Of a DNA stretch of 64,000 nt, positions 24,117 through 34,093 are shown one piece after another. The position numbers and the translations under genes were made by a program. The stretch is from Nannochloris sp. 'desiccata'. Its lineage: Eukaryota > Chlorophyta > Trebouxiophyceae > Chlorellales > Chlorellaceae. Numbering within the stretch: the first letter of the stretch is position 1; the number at the start of each line of letters is the position of its first letter. Under the pieces are notes generated by a model that searched no databases, had not been told where the DNA came from, and saw only the letters and a list, made by a program, of their open reading frames with translations. The stretch lies in assembly GCA_019044685.2 (NCBI GenBank), contig JAGTXX020000012.1:1488001-1552000 (forward strand). Direction: 5' to 3'.

Positions 24117-25580
24117 ATGGCAGATACATTATCCCTCTTTGCCACTGCGGCATCCCCCGTCCTTCAGGCTGGTTTAATAGCCGCAGCTGGTGCTAGCATG
24201 GCATGGCAAGGCGCTCTAGACTCCAAAGGGTGTTCCGTCGTCGCTGCACTCTGTTTCTACGTATTCACTCCTGCGTTAACTTTCAGTACTCTTGCTGCAG
24301 CCATCTCATTCAATTCAATACGACACCTCTGGCCTCTCCTGGTCAACATGACCGTTTCCAGTGTATCGGGGCTCGCTATAGGCTATTTCACTGCTACAAT
24401 ATTACGCACCCCTGTTGAATATAGAAATTTAGTCATCGTAGCGATCGCATTTGGCAACGTAGGCAATCTTCCGCTGGTCTTTGTAGGCGCTTTATGTGGA
24501 GATACCAGAGCGGTATTTCAACAAGCTCTAGGCAAGGAATGTACCCCTCTAGGAATTGCATATACGGCTTTTGATATATGTGTGGCGACGTTGTTCCAGT
24601 TCACTTTAGCACTATACTTACTGAAACCTCCAAATAATAGCAATATTTCTAATAATGGTATTGACGGTGATGACGGTTTTCAGTCTGATGCTGATTATCG
24701 AGTAATAGTAGAACACCAGGAGGAGAATGAATTAGAAGAGGAACAGCTGCAAATTAATACTCGAGGCTCGACTGGTCGCCTGCATAAAGATCCAACTTTA
24801 TCAGACCTTCTAAACGCTGAAAAAAACAATATTGAGTTTGATGCTACGAGGCAAGGTGCACGTAGTAGTAATGGAAGAAGAGCAGGCGGAGGAGGTAGCG
24901 GTGGCCACTTAGAAATTGAACCAGCTTCTATAGAGGAACGGCCTCCGTTTTTACTCTTTTTCCAAGAAAAATTAAAAGAATGGTTTGCTGCTGTAGATTG
25001 GAAGGCTGCATTTCCAATACCCACACAAGCTGCCTTTGGCGGTGTTTTTGTTGGATGTATTCCTTTTCTTAAGCATCTCTTTTATGGCAGTGCCAACCCT
25101 CCTCTGCGACCAGTGGCCGATGCATTGGAGCTTTTAGGCCAGGGGTTGATTCCGGGAGCTATTCCATTGCTAGGAGCTGTTTTATATAGAGGCCCTGGTA
25201 AATCACAACTCCCCGCTCGTGTAACTGTGGGTGTCGTCCTTGTCAGACTTGTACTTCAACCTGTACTGCTCACGTGCATGGTAGTGCTCGCACTGAAATT
25301 CAAATTATTTGTAGCCCCAGATCCAATGTTTTTATTAACCCTTTTGCTGGCGAACGCGACCCCTACTGCAATTAATATGCAAACGCTGACGGTCTTGTAT
25401 AAATTTGGGGCGGAAGAGATGAGCCAAATGTTATTTTTTGAATATATAGCGTCCTTGTTTACTTTACCGGGCTTTGTTTGGCTGTTTCTCAAAATAATTG
25501 ATAGGTATGTTGTAGTAGAACAACCGTATGGAGTAGGAGGGGGGGAAGGAGGAGATGCAGGAGTACTGCCCGGTGCATGA
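24117..25580 (+). CDS. PIN-like (PILS-type) membrane transport protein
   Basis: Single-exon, 487 aa. Two bundles of hydrophobic helices (about 1-185 and 290-475) are separated by a charged, variable loop rich in Asn, Glu and Gly, the layout of the auxin efflux carrier/PILS superfamily. Family-like motifs: SKGCSVVAALCFYVFTPAL, NLVIVAIAFGNVGNLPLVFVG, IPLLGAVLYRGPG and LTLLLANATPTAINMQT. In plants PILS proteins sit in the ER membrane and affect intracellular auxin. In an alga the substrate is unknown. Start at the ATG in GCCATGGCAG, a good eukaryotic context. Confidence 0.88.
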   Translation: MADTLSLFATAASPVLQAGLIAAAGASMAWQGALDSKGCSVVAALCFYVFTPALTFSTLAAAISFNSIRHLWPLLVNMTVSSVSGLAIGYFTATILRTPVEYRNLVIVAIAFGNVGNLPLVFVGALCGDTRAVFQQALGKECTPLGIAYTAFDICVATLFQFTLALYLLKPPNNSNISNNGIDGDDGFQSDADYRVIVEHQEENELEEEQLQINTRGSTGRLHKDPTLSDLLNAEKNNIEFDATRQGARSSNGRRAGGGGSGGHLEIEPASIEERPPFLLFFQEKLKEWFAAVDWKAAFPIPTQAAFGGVFVGCIPFLKHLFYGSANPPLRPVADALELLGQGLIPGAIPLLGAVLYRGPGKSQLPARVTVGVVLVRLVLQPVLLTCMVVLALKFKLFVAPDPMFLLTLLLANATPTAINMQTLTVLYKFGAEEMSQMLFFEYIASLFTLPGFVWLFLKIIDRYVVVEQPYGVGGGEGGDAGVLPGA

Positions 25581-26393
25581 TTTTTTCGCTTTTTGTAGGA
25601 CCCAGTATTGTGTAAACTATATCGAGCAGTATATAATACTGCACCCCTGTAAACTTTCTGTCAACACGAAGTGATTTCCAACCAGGGCGTTCTCTGTCTC
25701 TAAAAGATTGATTGGATTTGGTTTACTTTTACACAAAAAGGTGGGTGAACACATGATCCAATCATTGATTGATTGATTTTAAATCCAAAAAGAAGGGCAT
25801 GGCCAAGTTCTCAATACTTCTTCTCATTTGAAAAGAAAATAGAAGTGAGGTTGGTTGAATTTCTTTGTTTTTGTTTTTGATATCACTGCTGTCGCTTCTA
25901 GACAAAGCCAAAAAGAAATATTATTATATCCAACTCGACGGGCGAGTGTGAAATTTCAAAATGAAAACACAAGGAAGGGATTGCAACAAAAAAAGGGGGG
26001 GGGGGGGGGGGGGATTCCCTCACCCTCAAAAAAGAAAACGGAGCTGGCTGGGCAGATGAGAGTCCTTTGCAAAGAAAAGAAACCCAAGTACCCCAGGCAC
26101 AGCGCCCAAAAAATAAATTTTGAATGAAATGAAATGAACAAAAAAAAAAGATAATGAGGAGAGAACATGGGGGAACAAGTACAGAGGGGGGCGGGGCAGT
26201 ATAAAGGCAAAATGAAGATTCAAAAAGAAGGAATTTGGATTACCAAAGCAAAAAAGCGCAGAGCAAACAGCAAAAAAGTAGTGTATTGTATCTCAGAATA
26301 TCTCGGAAGTTTTAGTAAAAGTAAGAAGTATGATTTATTTTAATTTGTATTGATTGATTCTATTCAACAAAAGGGAATATCTTAAAGAATAGC
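25581..26393. other. Intergenic with long poly-G run
   Basis: About 810 bases between converging genes. Contains an uninterrupted run of about 18-19 G directly after an A-run (near 25995-26013), able to form G-quadruplex structures, and several A-rich runs. Short ORFs here are low-complexity and treated as chance. Confidence 0.5.
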
Positions 26394-28229
26394 TTAAGCA
26401 TGCTGAGATACATCAGTATCCATGCTTTCCCACATTATGCGTTCAGCTGAACTCATCTTAGCAACAGCAGCAACAGAAGAAGAAGAAGACCTAGCGTCGA
26501 CGTGTTTACCACTGCCACTATAGCGTCGTAGAGGCACGATTTGTGATGCTTCATGAACAAACTGTGAGAAATCCATCACATCACCCAAAATAGCCTTCAT
26601 TACAGTCATTGTAGACCTTCTACCCTCAGCCACCCCAGATTTGAGTTGTGCCACATCAGTGCAGACGGGGGAAGGGCATCTGGCCATGGGGTAAATAGGA
26701 AAGACGTGACTACCAGCAAACCACGGTAACTGTTCAGCATCTTCATCAAATGACCTCAACAACATCTCATCTTGGCTCAAACCATCCTTCATTAGAGTCT
26801 CTACCTCTGCCTTCCAAGCGGGCACCATGTACTCGGGTGACATCACAGCTCTTTTCACAGCCACTTCAACAGCATCAGCTAAAGCTTGATCAATGAGAGA
26901 TTTCCTGACAGGAGGAGGTCTAGTGCATAGGACCAGTACGTGTGTACATCCATCAGCAATGGCAGACCTAAAGGGGACAGCTTCAAAGACAGCTGCATCT
27001 ACTAGACGGTGGCCACGGTGAAGAACAGGTCCACCTGCAACTTCAGGCACGGTGGCAGAGGCGCGTAATGCAGTCACCAAATCATCTTTATCTTTAAAAT
27101 CACTGAGAAGAACAGGACCTAATGCATCCAAAGAAGATGCAACCACCTTCAAAGGAATTTCTGATGCTATGACAGAATCAAAATCGAGAGGATGTACACT
27201 TTGCATGACATGGTCGATTAAGAAACTTAAATTCAGCGCTGGTGGTAAATCTGAACGTCTGGAAAGTAGCCTGCGTAAGTTGATAAACTCATCAGATGCG
27301 ATGTGATCATGATAAATATTTACTGCATCGAGATCATTCGCTAAAAAAAATGACCCGTTGATCGCCCCTGCAGAACTCCCATACACAGCATCAAAGGCCT
27401 CTTTTAAACCCAGGTCAGCTATAGCTTGAAGAGCACCACCTGAAACGCATCCACGCATACCACCACCTTCTACAACTAGACCCAGCTTGAAATTATCAGA
27501 ACGTTGGCCGGGGCGTGATTTTGAAATTGCTCTCTGACGCAATAATTGTAAAGCAGCATGATCGACCTGAACAGGTCTATGCTGCTCAGGTAATACAGCT
27601 GCACTAGAGGAAGAGGAACTAGAGCTTCTGCGGGACATGACTGACCAGCCACGGCGAGAAAAACCTCCTTGCTGAGTAGTAGAAGAATCAGCGGCCTGCG
27701 CCTTCGAAGTAGCCATTCCGTCCCCCATCATAGCTACATCATCCATAGAGTCCGAAGCAGGCTGCAATTGGCTGGCCAATGGAATGAAATCTTGAGAAGA
27801 CCATGGCAACCAGCTTCTAAGGCGTTTAGCCAGCCCAGGGGTGGGTGCAATTAGTTTCTGAGAAGGTGCTGGAGAATTTACAGCGACCTGCAGTGTTTGA
27901 GGGAGATACATGGGGGTTAGTGGGGGTGTATATTGTTGGTATATGCAGTCTTCTAGGATAATAACTTCAATGACGACAATGTGCTTTGAAAGAAGACGTA
28001 TTGAACGGCCTACCTCCTCGCGGACTGGAGCAGCAACTGCTTGCGATCGCTGAAGGCCCGCACGGCCTGCGGTCACCTTTCCAACGACATGGTTATTTTG
28101 GCTTCCATTCTGGCCCCTCTGAGCTGCGCAAATCACTCTTGGACGACGGGTATTACTAGAAATTCCAACCACTTTTGCCTGGGATGTACTGAGAGCACAC
28201 AGCTCAACTGAAGGCTGGCCTAGTTTCAT
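26394..28229 (-). CDS. Patatin-like phospholipase, probably plastid-targeted
   Basis: Patatin-family acyl hydrolase with Ser-Asp dyad. Seen: oxyanion motif GGGMRGCVSGG, nucleophile elbow GSSAG (GxSxG) and a catalytic Asp in HRLVDAAVFEAVPF (the usual DGG is DAA here). The N-terminus is Ser/Thr/Arg-rich and lacks acids (MKLGQPSVELCALSTSQAK...), like a transit peptide. An open 126-base segment (27888..28013) has perfect GT..AG borders, is read through in frame and looks non-coding, so it is probably an intron; spliced length would be 569 aa against 611. The likely substrate is a plastid or membrane glycerolipid, by family only. Confidence 0.85.
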   Translation of the reverse strand: MKLGQPSVELCALSTSQAKVVGISSNTRRPRVICAAQRGQNGSQNNHVVGKVTAGRAGLQRSQAVAAPVREEVGRSIRLLSKHIVVIEVIILEDCIYQQYTPPLTPMYLPQTLQVAVNSPAPSQKLIAPTPGLAKRLRSWLPWSSQDFIPLASQLQPASDSMDDVAMMGDGMATSKAQAADSSTTQQGGFSRRGWSVMSRRSSSSSSSSAAVLPEQHRPVQVDHAALQLLRQRAISKSRPGQRSDNFKLGLVVEGGGMRGCVSGGALQAIADLGLKEAFDAVYGSSAGAINGSFFLANDLDAVNIYHDHIASDEFINLRRLLSRRSDLPPALNLSFLIDHVMQSVHPLDFDSVIASEIPLKVVASSLDALGPVLLSDFKDKDDLVTALRASATVPEVAGGPVLHRGHRLVDAAVFEAVPFRSAIADGCTHVLVLCTRPPPVRKSLIDQALADAVEVAVKRAVMSPEYMVPAWKAEVETLMKDGLSQDEMLLRSFDEDAEQLPWFAGSHVFPIYPMARCPSPVCTDVAQLKSGVAEGRRSTMTVMKAILGDVMDFSQFVHEASQIVPLRRYSGSGKHVDARSSSSSVAAVAKMSSAERIMWESMDTDVSQHA

Positions 28230-28631
28230 AACTATTCAGCCCAAGACTTCCAATGCAGCGAGACTCTATGCAATGAAATTTGTTTCACGGGGTCCTGTTC
28301 ACTATGACAGAAATTAAAAATTGACGCGCCCGGCTGATAAAAGATGGGCTTTTGGCCAGACCTTCACGCCAATGGGTGTTTCAAACAGATTTAATCGAGT
28401 TTAGAATCAGCGTCACGCTGTCAATGAGCGAAATTAACAGCGAGGTGGTCGATGGAGACCAAAAAAAGGTGGAAAGAAAACACGTTACTGAAAATTTTGG
28501 CTGCACCACGATATTACAGACTTTTTGAACTTAGTTAAATCTGTGTAAGTGTGACATTTATATTTTAACCTTAGAGCACTCCCAGCATGCCATGTTTACC
28601 TCATAAACTATTTTTCAGGCGACAAGGTTGT
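28230..28631. other. Intergenic, left flank of the repeat island
   Basis: 400 bases holding the patatin promoter and the unique DNA preceding the minisatellite. Nothing else recognised. Confidence 0.4.
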
Positions 28632-29886
28632 CATTACTTCATTACTCCATTACTTCATTACTCCATTACTTCATTACTTCACTACTCAATTACTTCATTA
28701 CTTCATTACTCCATTACTTCATTACTCCATTACTTCATTACTCCATTACTTCATTACTCCATTACTTCATTACTCCATTACTCCATTACTCCATTACTTC
28801 ATTACTTCTAAAGCTGCACCGCAGGTACGGTGGACTGGTTACTTCATTACTCCATTACTTCATTACTTTACTACTCCATTACTTCATTACTTCTAAAGCT
28901 GCACCGCAGGCACGGTGGACTGGTTACTTCATTACTTCATTACTCCATTACTTCATTACTCCATTACTTCATTACTTCTAAAGCTGCACCGCAGGTACGG
29001 TGGACTGGTTACTTCATTACTCCATTACTTCATTACTTTACTACTCCATTACTTCATTACTTCTAAAGCTGCGCCGCAGGCACGGTGGACTGGTTACTTC
29101 ATTACTTCATTACTCCATTACTTCATTACTCCATTACTTCATTACTTTACTACTCCATTACTTCATTACTTCTAAAGCTGCACCGCAGGCGCGGTGGACT
29201 GGTTACTTCATTACTTCACTACTCAATTACTTCATTACTTCATTACTCCATTACTTCATTACTCCATTACTTCATTACTTCATTACTTCTAAAGCTGCAC
29301 CGCAGGTACGGTGGACTGGTTACTTCATTACTCCATTACTTCATTACTTTACTACTCCATTACTTCATTACTTCATTACTTCTAAAGCTGCACCGCAGGC
29401 ACGGTGGACTGGTTACTTCATTACTTCATTACTCCATTACTCCATTACTTCATTACTTCATTACTTTACTACTCCATTACTTCATTACTTCTAAAGCTGC
29501 ACCGCAGGCACGGTGGACTGGTTACTTCATTAATTCACTACTCCATTACTTCATTACTCCATTACTTCATTACTTCATTACTCCATTACTTCATTACTCC
29601 ATTACTTCATTACTCCATTACTTCATTACTTCTAAAGCTGCACCGCAGGTACGGTGGACTGGTTACTTCATTACTTCATTACTTTACTACTTCATTACTT
29701 CTAAAGCTGCACCTCCGGCACGGTGGACTGGTTACTTCATTACTTCATTACTTCTAAAGCTGCACCGCAGGCACGGTGGACTGGTTCCTTCATTACTTCA
29801 TTACTTCTAAAGCTGCACCGCAGGCACGGTGGACTGGTTACTTCATTACTTCGTTACTTCATTCCAGCTAAAGCTGCACCGCAGGT
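28632..29886. repeat. Minisatellite of TTACTYCA units with interspersed 30-bp hairpin module
   Basis: About 1.25 kb of tandem 8-bp units (TTACTTCA / TTACTCCA), interrupted by twelve copies of a module beginning TAAAGCTGCACCGCAGG and ending CGGTGGACTGG, plus a thirteenth broken copy at about 29867. In the left part the modules recur every 85 bp and alternate between GGTACGG and GGCACGG, giving a 170-bp higher-order period. CACCG and CGGTG in each module can pair around a 6-base loop. Several long ORFs cross the array only because the unit lacks stops; they are not called as genes. Confidence 0.95.
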
Positions 29887-30620
29887 GTTGCAGGGCGCAA
29901 AGTCCATTGCGCCCTCATTTCGCCCACTGGTTTCTTTTTATAACAAGACTAAGCACCCGAGATAAATCAAACAATAAATGCAAGACGCACACTCCGAGTA
30001 ACATTAGTGGTTGAGTGTAGAGAACACTAGGTTTATTTCTTTCACTCTTTTGACTAGAAGCTAGACCGTTTATAGGGATTAGCCGGTGTTTCACCGGAAG
30101 AATCAGAAGATCAAAATAAAGCAAAGAGTACCACTCACCTGCAATTATGCGGGAAAAATGAGCAGCCAAAGGGGTCAGTTGGTGCTAGATGGTCAGTCCA
30201 GCTTCAGTCTAAAGGGAGGATTAGGCTGGAGAGCGAATAAATAGCTGTTTTGTTTTAGAAATTTCTTTAAAGTGGCGACGGCCACTTTCTAGCCTGCATA
30301 GATTTGAGAAAAGAGGAGAAAGCCTCCCTCCAAGTCCCATAAAAATGATTATAACATGCATAGAATTGTTGTTCGCAACGAAAGAAAAAAGGGGGAAAGG
30401 GGAAAGAATGGCCAAAAAATGTATTACTAATTTGAATGAGAGATCAGCAACAATTTTTTGAAAAAGTAAAAAAGAAAAGCAACACTCTAATGCAAAGCCT
30501 ATAAGATATGTCTAGAGATCCTAGAACCGGCTGAATATTGGCTGACAACGAATTAAGGGTCTGCAAAAATAATCTTGAAAAAAAATAGCGGGAGCGGTGA
30601 ACAAAATTTTTTAAACGGAC
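29887..30620. other. Non-coding left end of the RT/methyltransferase/primase block
   Basis: Contains a perfect 8-bp inverted repeat (29893-29900 with 29907-29914, 6-base loop) and a 6-bp hairpin CCGGTG-TTT-CACCGG (30083-30097). Base 29892 begins a 12-mer, AGGGCGCAAAGT, that recurs at 33572. No gene recognised. Confidence 0.55.
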
Positions 30621-31724
30621 TCATGAAGAGTTCTCCATTGATAGCCTAGCTTGGAATAAGATCCTATGCTTCAGTGATTGGCTGCTGAGTCCATAAAGTC
30701 CATTTTGCTTATAACAAATGCCGCACAAGCTACGCTTAAGCTTCCCAAAAGAGTATCCACGGTCGTGGAGCCCGACGATAACTGCAGCCATTGCGGCAAT
30801 AAAACTAGAACGGGAAGTCAGATTCTGAGATAATGCAATAAATCGACTAGGAAGTATATTTCTCTTGCAGTGGCTTGAGAGGTTGGATGTGGTATGGGGA
30901 TAGCGAATAATTGGAAGATGGGCAAAAGCAGGTTCTGAAAATTTATTATTATAAAAAGTGGAATGCAACGGTGTTTTATTATTTTGATATCGAGAGCCTA
31001 TTTCAATATCAAGGTACTTCAGAGAAGAGGAGTGTGGGGTAAGAGTAATATCTAGCACCGGAGGGTAGATTCCCTCAAAACCAAAATAAGATCGATTAGT
31101 ATAGAGGAGTTGTTCCAGATAGGGGTTGTTGAGTGAACCGATATCGTCGATGTAACGAAAGAGCCAAATAAAAGTTTGTAGCAAGAAACGAGCCACAGCA
31201 CCGCGAGGGTAAAAAATATCTGCATTTAGAGGTGCTGGGATAGGTAAGGTACTGATTGGTTGTGTAGATGGATCAAGGCAAATAGCAGATACCAGCTGCT
31301 CAAAGAAACGGTATTCGTATGAAAAAAGAAAATGGTTTGCAATAAAAACAGAGGCATTGCCACCCATAGCAATGCCTAAAAGTTGTAAGTATAAGACGCC
31401 ACCAAATTGGACATAATTATTCTTAAGAACAAAGTCAATAAGCTTAAAAATATCCTCCAAAGTATAAATTTTATAGCGGTCATAGATATTCTTGCCGCCA
31501 GAACGGCACTCTAACGGAGGCGCCATATTGAGCCACTTGGGGGAATTTCTTTCATGAGTAAAGATCTTCAATGCGTTTCCACGTGTAGAGAAAATAAGGG
31601 AATATAGATCTCGAAGGCGGGAACGGAGATCAACGAGTTCGATATTGGTATAGAGGCGGCTGACATCACCAGATTGAAAAGAGACGGTACGATCACGAAA
31701 TTGCTGATTGATTTCTTTTTCCAA
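30621..31724 (-). CDS. Reverse transcriptase, N-terminally truncated
   Basis: Retroelement RT, about 367 codons. Core motifs in order: motif A SGDVSRLYTNIEL, the B region GIAMGGNASVFIANHFLFSYE (same layout as the MGTNCAPL... type of RT), catalytic motif C FRYIDDIGSL and motif D KYLDIEIG, then a thumb-like C-terminus. The fingers region expected before motif A is absent; what precedes it is a methyltransferase exon. No GIY-YIG, apurinic endonuclease, RNase H or integrase was found. The type of RT suggests Penelope-like or a related non-LTR group, not settled. It may be spliced to the methyltransferase exon (frame fits, weak acceptor), or it may be a dead fragment. Confidence 0.85.
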   Translation of the reverse strand: MEKEINQQFRDRTVSFQSGDVSRLYTNIELVDLRSRLRDLYSLIFSTRGNALKIFTHERNSPKWLNMAPPLECRSGGKNIYDRYKIYTLEDIFKLIDFVLKNNYVQFGGVLYLQLLGIAMGGNASVFIANHFLFSYEYRFFEQLVSAICLDPSTQPISTLPIPAPLNADIFYPRGAVARFLLQTFIWLFRYIDDIGSLNNPYLEQLLYTNRSYFGFEGIYPPVLDITLTPHSSSLKYLDIEIGSRYQNNKTPLHSTFYNNKFSEPAFAHLPIIRYPHTTSNLSSHCKRNILPSRFIALSQNLTSRSSFIAAMAAVIVGLHDRGYSFGKLKRSLCGICYKQNGLYGLSSQSLKHRILFQARLSMENSS

Positions 31725-31796
31725 TATTATTTACTCTGACTTCTCTTTACCTTCGGATTATTCTTATTATTACATAGATAACCACTCTGTAATCTC

Positions 31797-32463
31797 TTAT
31801 AGACAAATACCTTTTAGGGTAGCTTCCTTGAAGTTTCTCAAGAAGAAGGCCGGAACGTCAGGTTCACGGCAAGCCCTTTGCACGATTGCAATGCCCACGA
31901 CGTAAGGACTTCGCCGTAAAAGCTTCCCAACATCACGTTTGTTTTCCTCATTAAAACCTTCCCAGAAAGAGTACACGTGGGTACAGAAAGGGAGTTTTAA
32001 GATATTTTGAACGTCGGCACAAACAGTAGGCCTAATTTTTTCCCTCCGGTAATTGATCAAGTTCCTTGCAGTAAGCTCTTTGTAGCAGCGGGGAATGAAT
32101 GCTTTTGCTTTCAGGCATTTTGCGGGATCAATCTCAATACCAAAGGCTTCGTCAAAGTCAATAGCGAGTAACAACGGACAACCCAACCCTGAGCCAATGT
32201 CAGTAAGGCAAGAGGGAATGTCGACGTGGCCAGTGGGAATGCCTCTCAAAGCCACAAGGATGGCAGCGACACCGGTAGTGGTGACTGTGCCATAGATCCC
32301 TACGGTGCCTTCACCTCCACCCAGCTGATTCTGCAATGAGTACATTAATAGTAATATACTACGTAGGAGACAGGTAGAGGTGAAGAGAATGTTAAAAAGT
32401 TACCTGGAATCTGTTGAAGATGCAATTAATCCTCCGCAATTCTTTTTGTGGCACCTGCAACAT
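31797..32463 (-). CDS. DOT1-like SAM-dependent methyltransferase
   Basis: Exons 32404..32463 and 31797..32330 (GT-AG, phase 0) give 197 aa if the ATG at 32463 is used; an open frame continues upstream to about 32511. The SAM-binding core resembles DOT1-type lysine methyltransferases: YGTVTTTGVAAIL, motif I DIGSGLGCPLL, an acidic loop GIEIDPAKC, then YSFWEGFNEENKRDVG. The substrate is unknown; the nucleosome-contacting parts of true DOT1 are not evident. Same strand and directly upstream of the RT. A GTATTTG donor near its end could splice it to the RT in frame. Probably carried by the mobile element rather than a host gene. Confidence 0.72.
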
Positions 32464-32670
32464 TGCTGGTAATTTTAGTCCACCCACAGGTTTAATAAGG
32501 TAGAGTTTAGAGAACAGCTACACTAAAAGAGGGCTGGCAAGCTTGTGCAGTCAATAATTAGCGGGAGAAGAGGGGCCCAAAAGGGTAGTCAACCTTTGAC
32601 TAAAAGAAGCAGGGTTTGCATAAAGGAGCGCAGAGCACCACCACGTAGGGTCGTATTTTTGTTGTTTCAG

Positions 32671-33115
32671 ACGTTGGCAGCTTTGTAGATCTTCTAGTAG
32701 CCAAACATTCTCCTCAATTCAATATCCTGTGGAACGGGGATGTGAGACCTTGTATAGATCAAAGCGTGTATTCGAAAAACAGGCAAATGCGTACGTTGTG
32801 GAGCATCAAGGCAGGGGAAACAGACACTTGCAGAAAATTTGACGTCACACCTGATACATTTCACTGTCCCTTGAAATCAGCTCGCAGGAAGGAAATCTAC
32901 ATTTCATGTGCGGGAGGAAATGAGGAAAAAATTTTATTTCTTTCATCGCTGATTTGCCCGCCATCTGAGGTCAGAGAGCAGTGGTATTCGAAATCATTGT
33001 CGATGCCCGAGCCCCACCGTTTCTTTGAAAAGCCTTCCCAATATACGTGTATAGCTCCAGATCTTGGCATTAGGTACAACCGTAACAGTTCAGAGATGGT
33101 AACTACTACTACTAT

Positions 33116-33146
<31 letters not shown>

Positions 33147-33452
33147 GGAGACAGATTCATCGATGAAGAACTAGCGAGTGGTCTGAACTCCTTTGCTGGG
33201 AAGAAGGTGAAAATCTACAATATCGTTCGTTTAGCCTCAGCTCCACACGAGGTTTTTATTAGTACAAATTGCAGAAAGTGTTTGATGAAAGGCATGGACC
33301 ACAAAAATAACCACGCCTGGTTCAAAGCTAATTTACAAACTGGGACTGTTGTGCAAGGGTGCCACGATGCTGCCTGTAAAGGCAAAACTAATTTTGCTTT
33401 TTCGCTCAACCAACGGCAGAAGAAAAATTTTAGGAACCAAGAGGAAAGCTGA
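32671..33452 (+). pseudogene. PrimPol-like archaeo-eukaryotic primase, C-terminal fragment
   Basis: Open from an acceptor (GTTGTTTCAG, ends 32670) to a stop at 33452. Seen: the last AEP strand region (VYSKNRQMRTLWSIKAG), FLSSLI, a (ACT)n-encoded poly-Thr insert (33106-33147), then the UL52/PrimPol-type zinc motif, C-x2-C with HKNNHAWF and GCHDAACKGK. The N-terminal catalytic part with the DxE metal site is not found; only about 160 bases separate this exon from the oppositely oriented methyltransferase, so it is probably truncated. In intact members the enzyme makes primers and bypasses lesions. Could be a functional piece only if very short upstream exons were missed. Confidence 0.7.
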
Positions 33453-33571
33453 TTGGCAGCAAATTTTGTGTGTAACTGAATTTTATGTTTGTTTTACACC
33501 GGTGTTATGTAAAGAAAAATGCATATTGTGCCCGGAAAAAAAGAATTTGTTGCAGCTCTTTGGCAAGGGCT

Positions 33572-33800
33572 AGGGCGCAAAGTAAGAGCGGCAAGCAGAT
33601 CAGCGTTCCGCTCCTCTGCAGCTGTGCGTTTCAGCAACTTATTATAAAACACTAATACTAGGAAGAATAAATCAAATACTCGGAGCCCTCTGTGAAAGAC
33701 CAGGCTGCGAAGTAGAAGCAACAAGCCCAGCGTTCTGCTCCGCTGTAGCCGTGCTCTTCTGCAACTGGATCTGAAGCCATTCATTGTACGTGTTGGCAAT
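33572..33800. repeat. Degenerate tandem duplication in the KDZ tail
   Basis: A stretch starting GGGCGCAAAGTAAGAGCGG (33573) is repeated in diverged form at about 33702-33760 (GCGAAGTAGAAGCAACAAGC, both followed by CAGCGTTCYGCTCC). The second copy encodes the C-terminal tail of the KDZ transposase; the first lies just beyond its stop. Confidence 0.6.
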
Positions 33801-34093
33801 GTCCCAAAGCAAGAACTCTGCTTTAATAGGAGTCATGCTACGTGTTAAGACGTTGAACCTGTTCATCCATTTGGATGCGAGCTCTTGACTCTCGGTATTG
33901 CTCTTGCGCAAGACGTCGAATTTGGGGAGCCCAAGGTGATTGTGGCAGTGCTCGCTAATAGTTCTAGTTCCTTTAGTATACAGGGTACAAGAAGAATGGT
34001 TGTGACCTGGATCAGCATGAAACGTGTCGACGGCTATTTTATTAGCGAGTATCTCATGAACAACGTAACTCTAGTAGAATAACATCCCTGTTT

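Noticed and set aside
29893..29914. Helitron 3' end
   Set aside because: A hairpin is present but the CTRR terminus expected after it is absent, and no Rep/helicase is near.
28587..29965. Long ORFs (up to 241 codons) across the minisatellite
   Set aside because: The repeat unit lacks stops in several frames; the peptides are LLHYFITS-type periodic and overlap in all frames.
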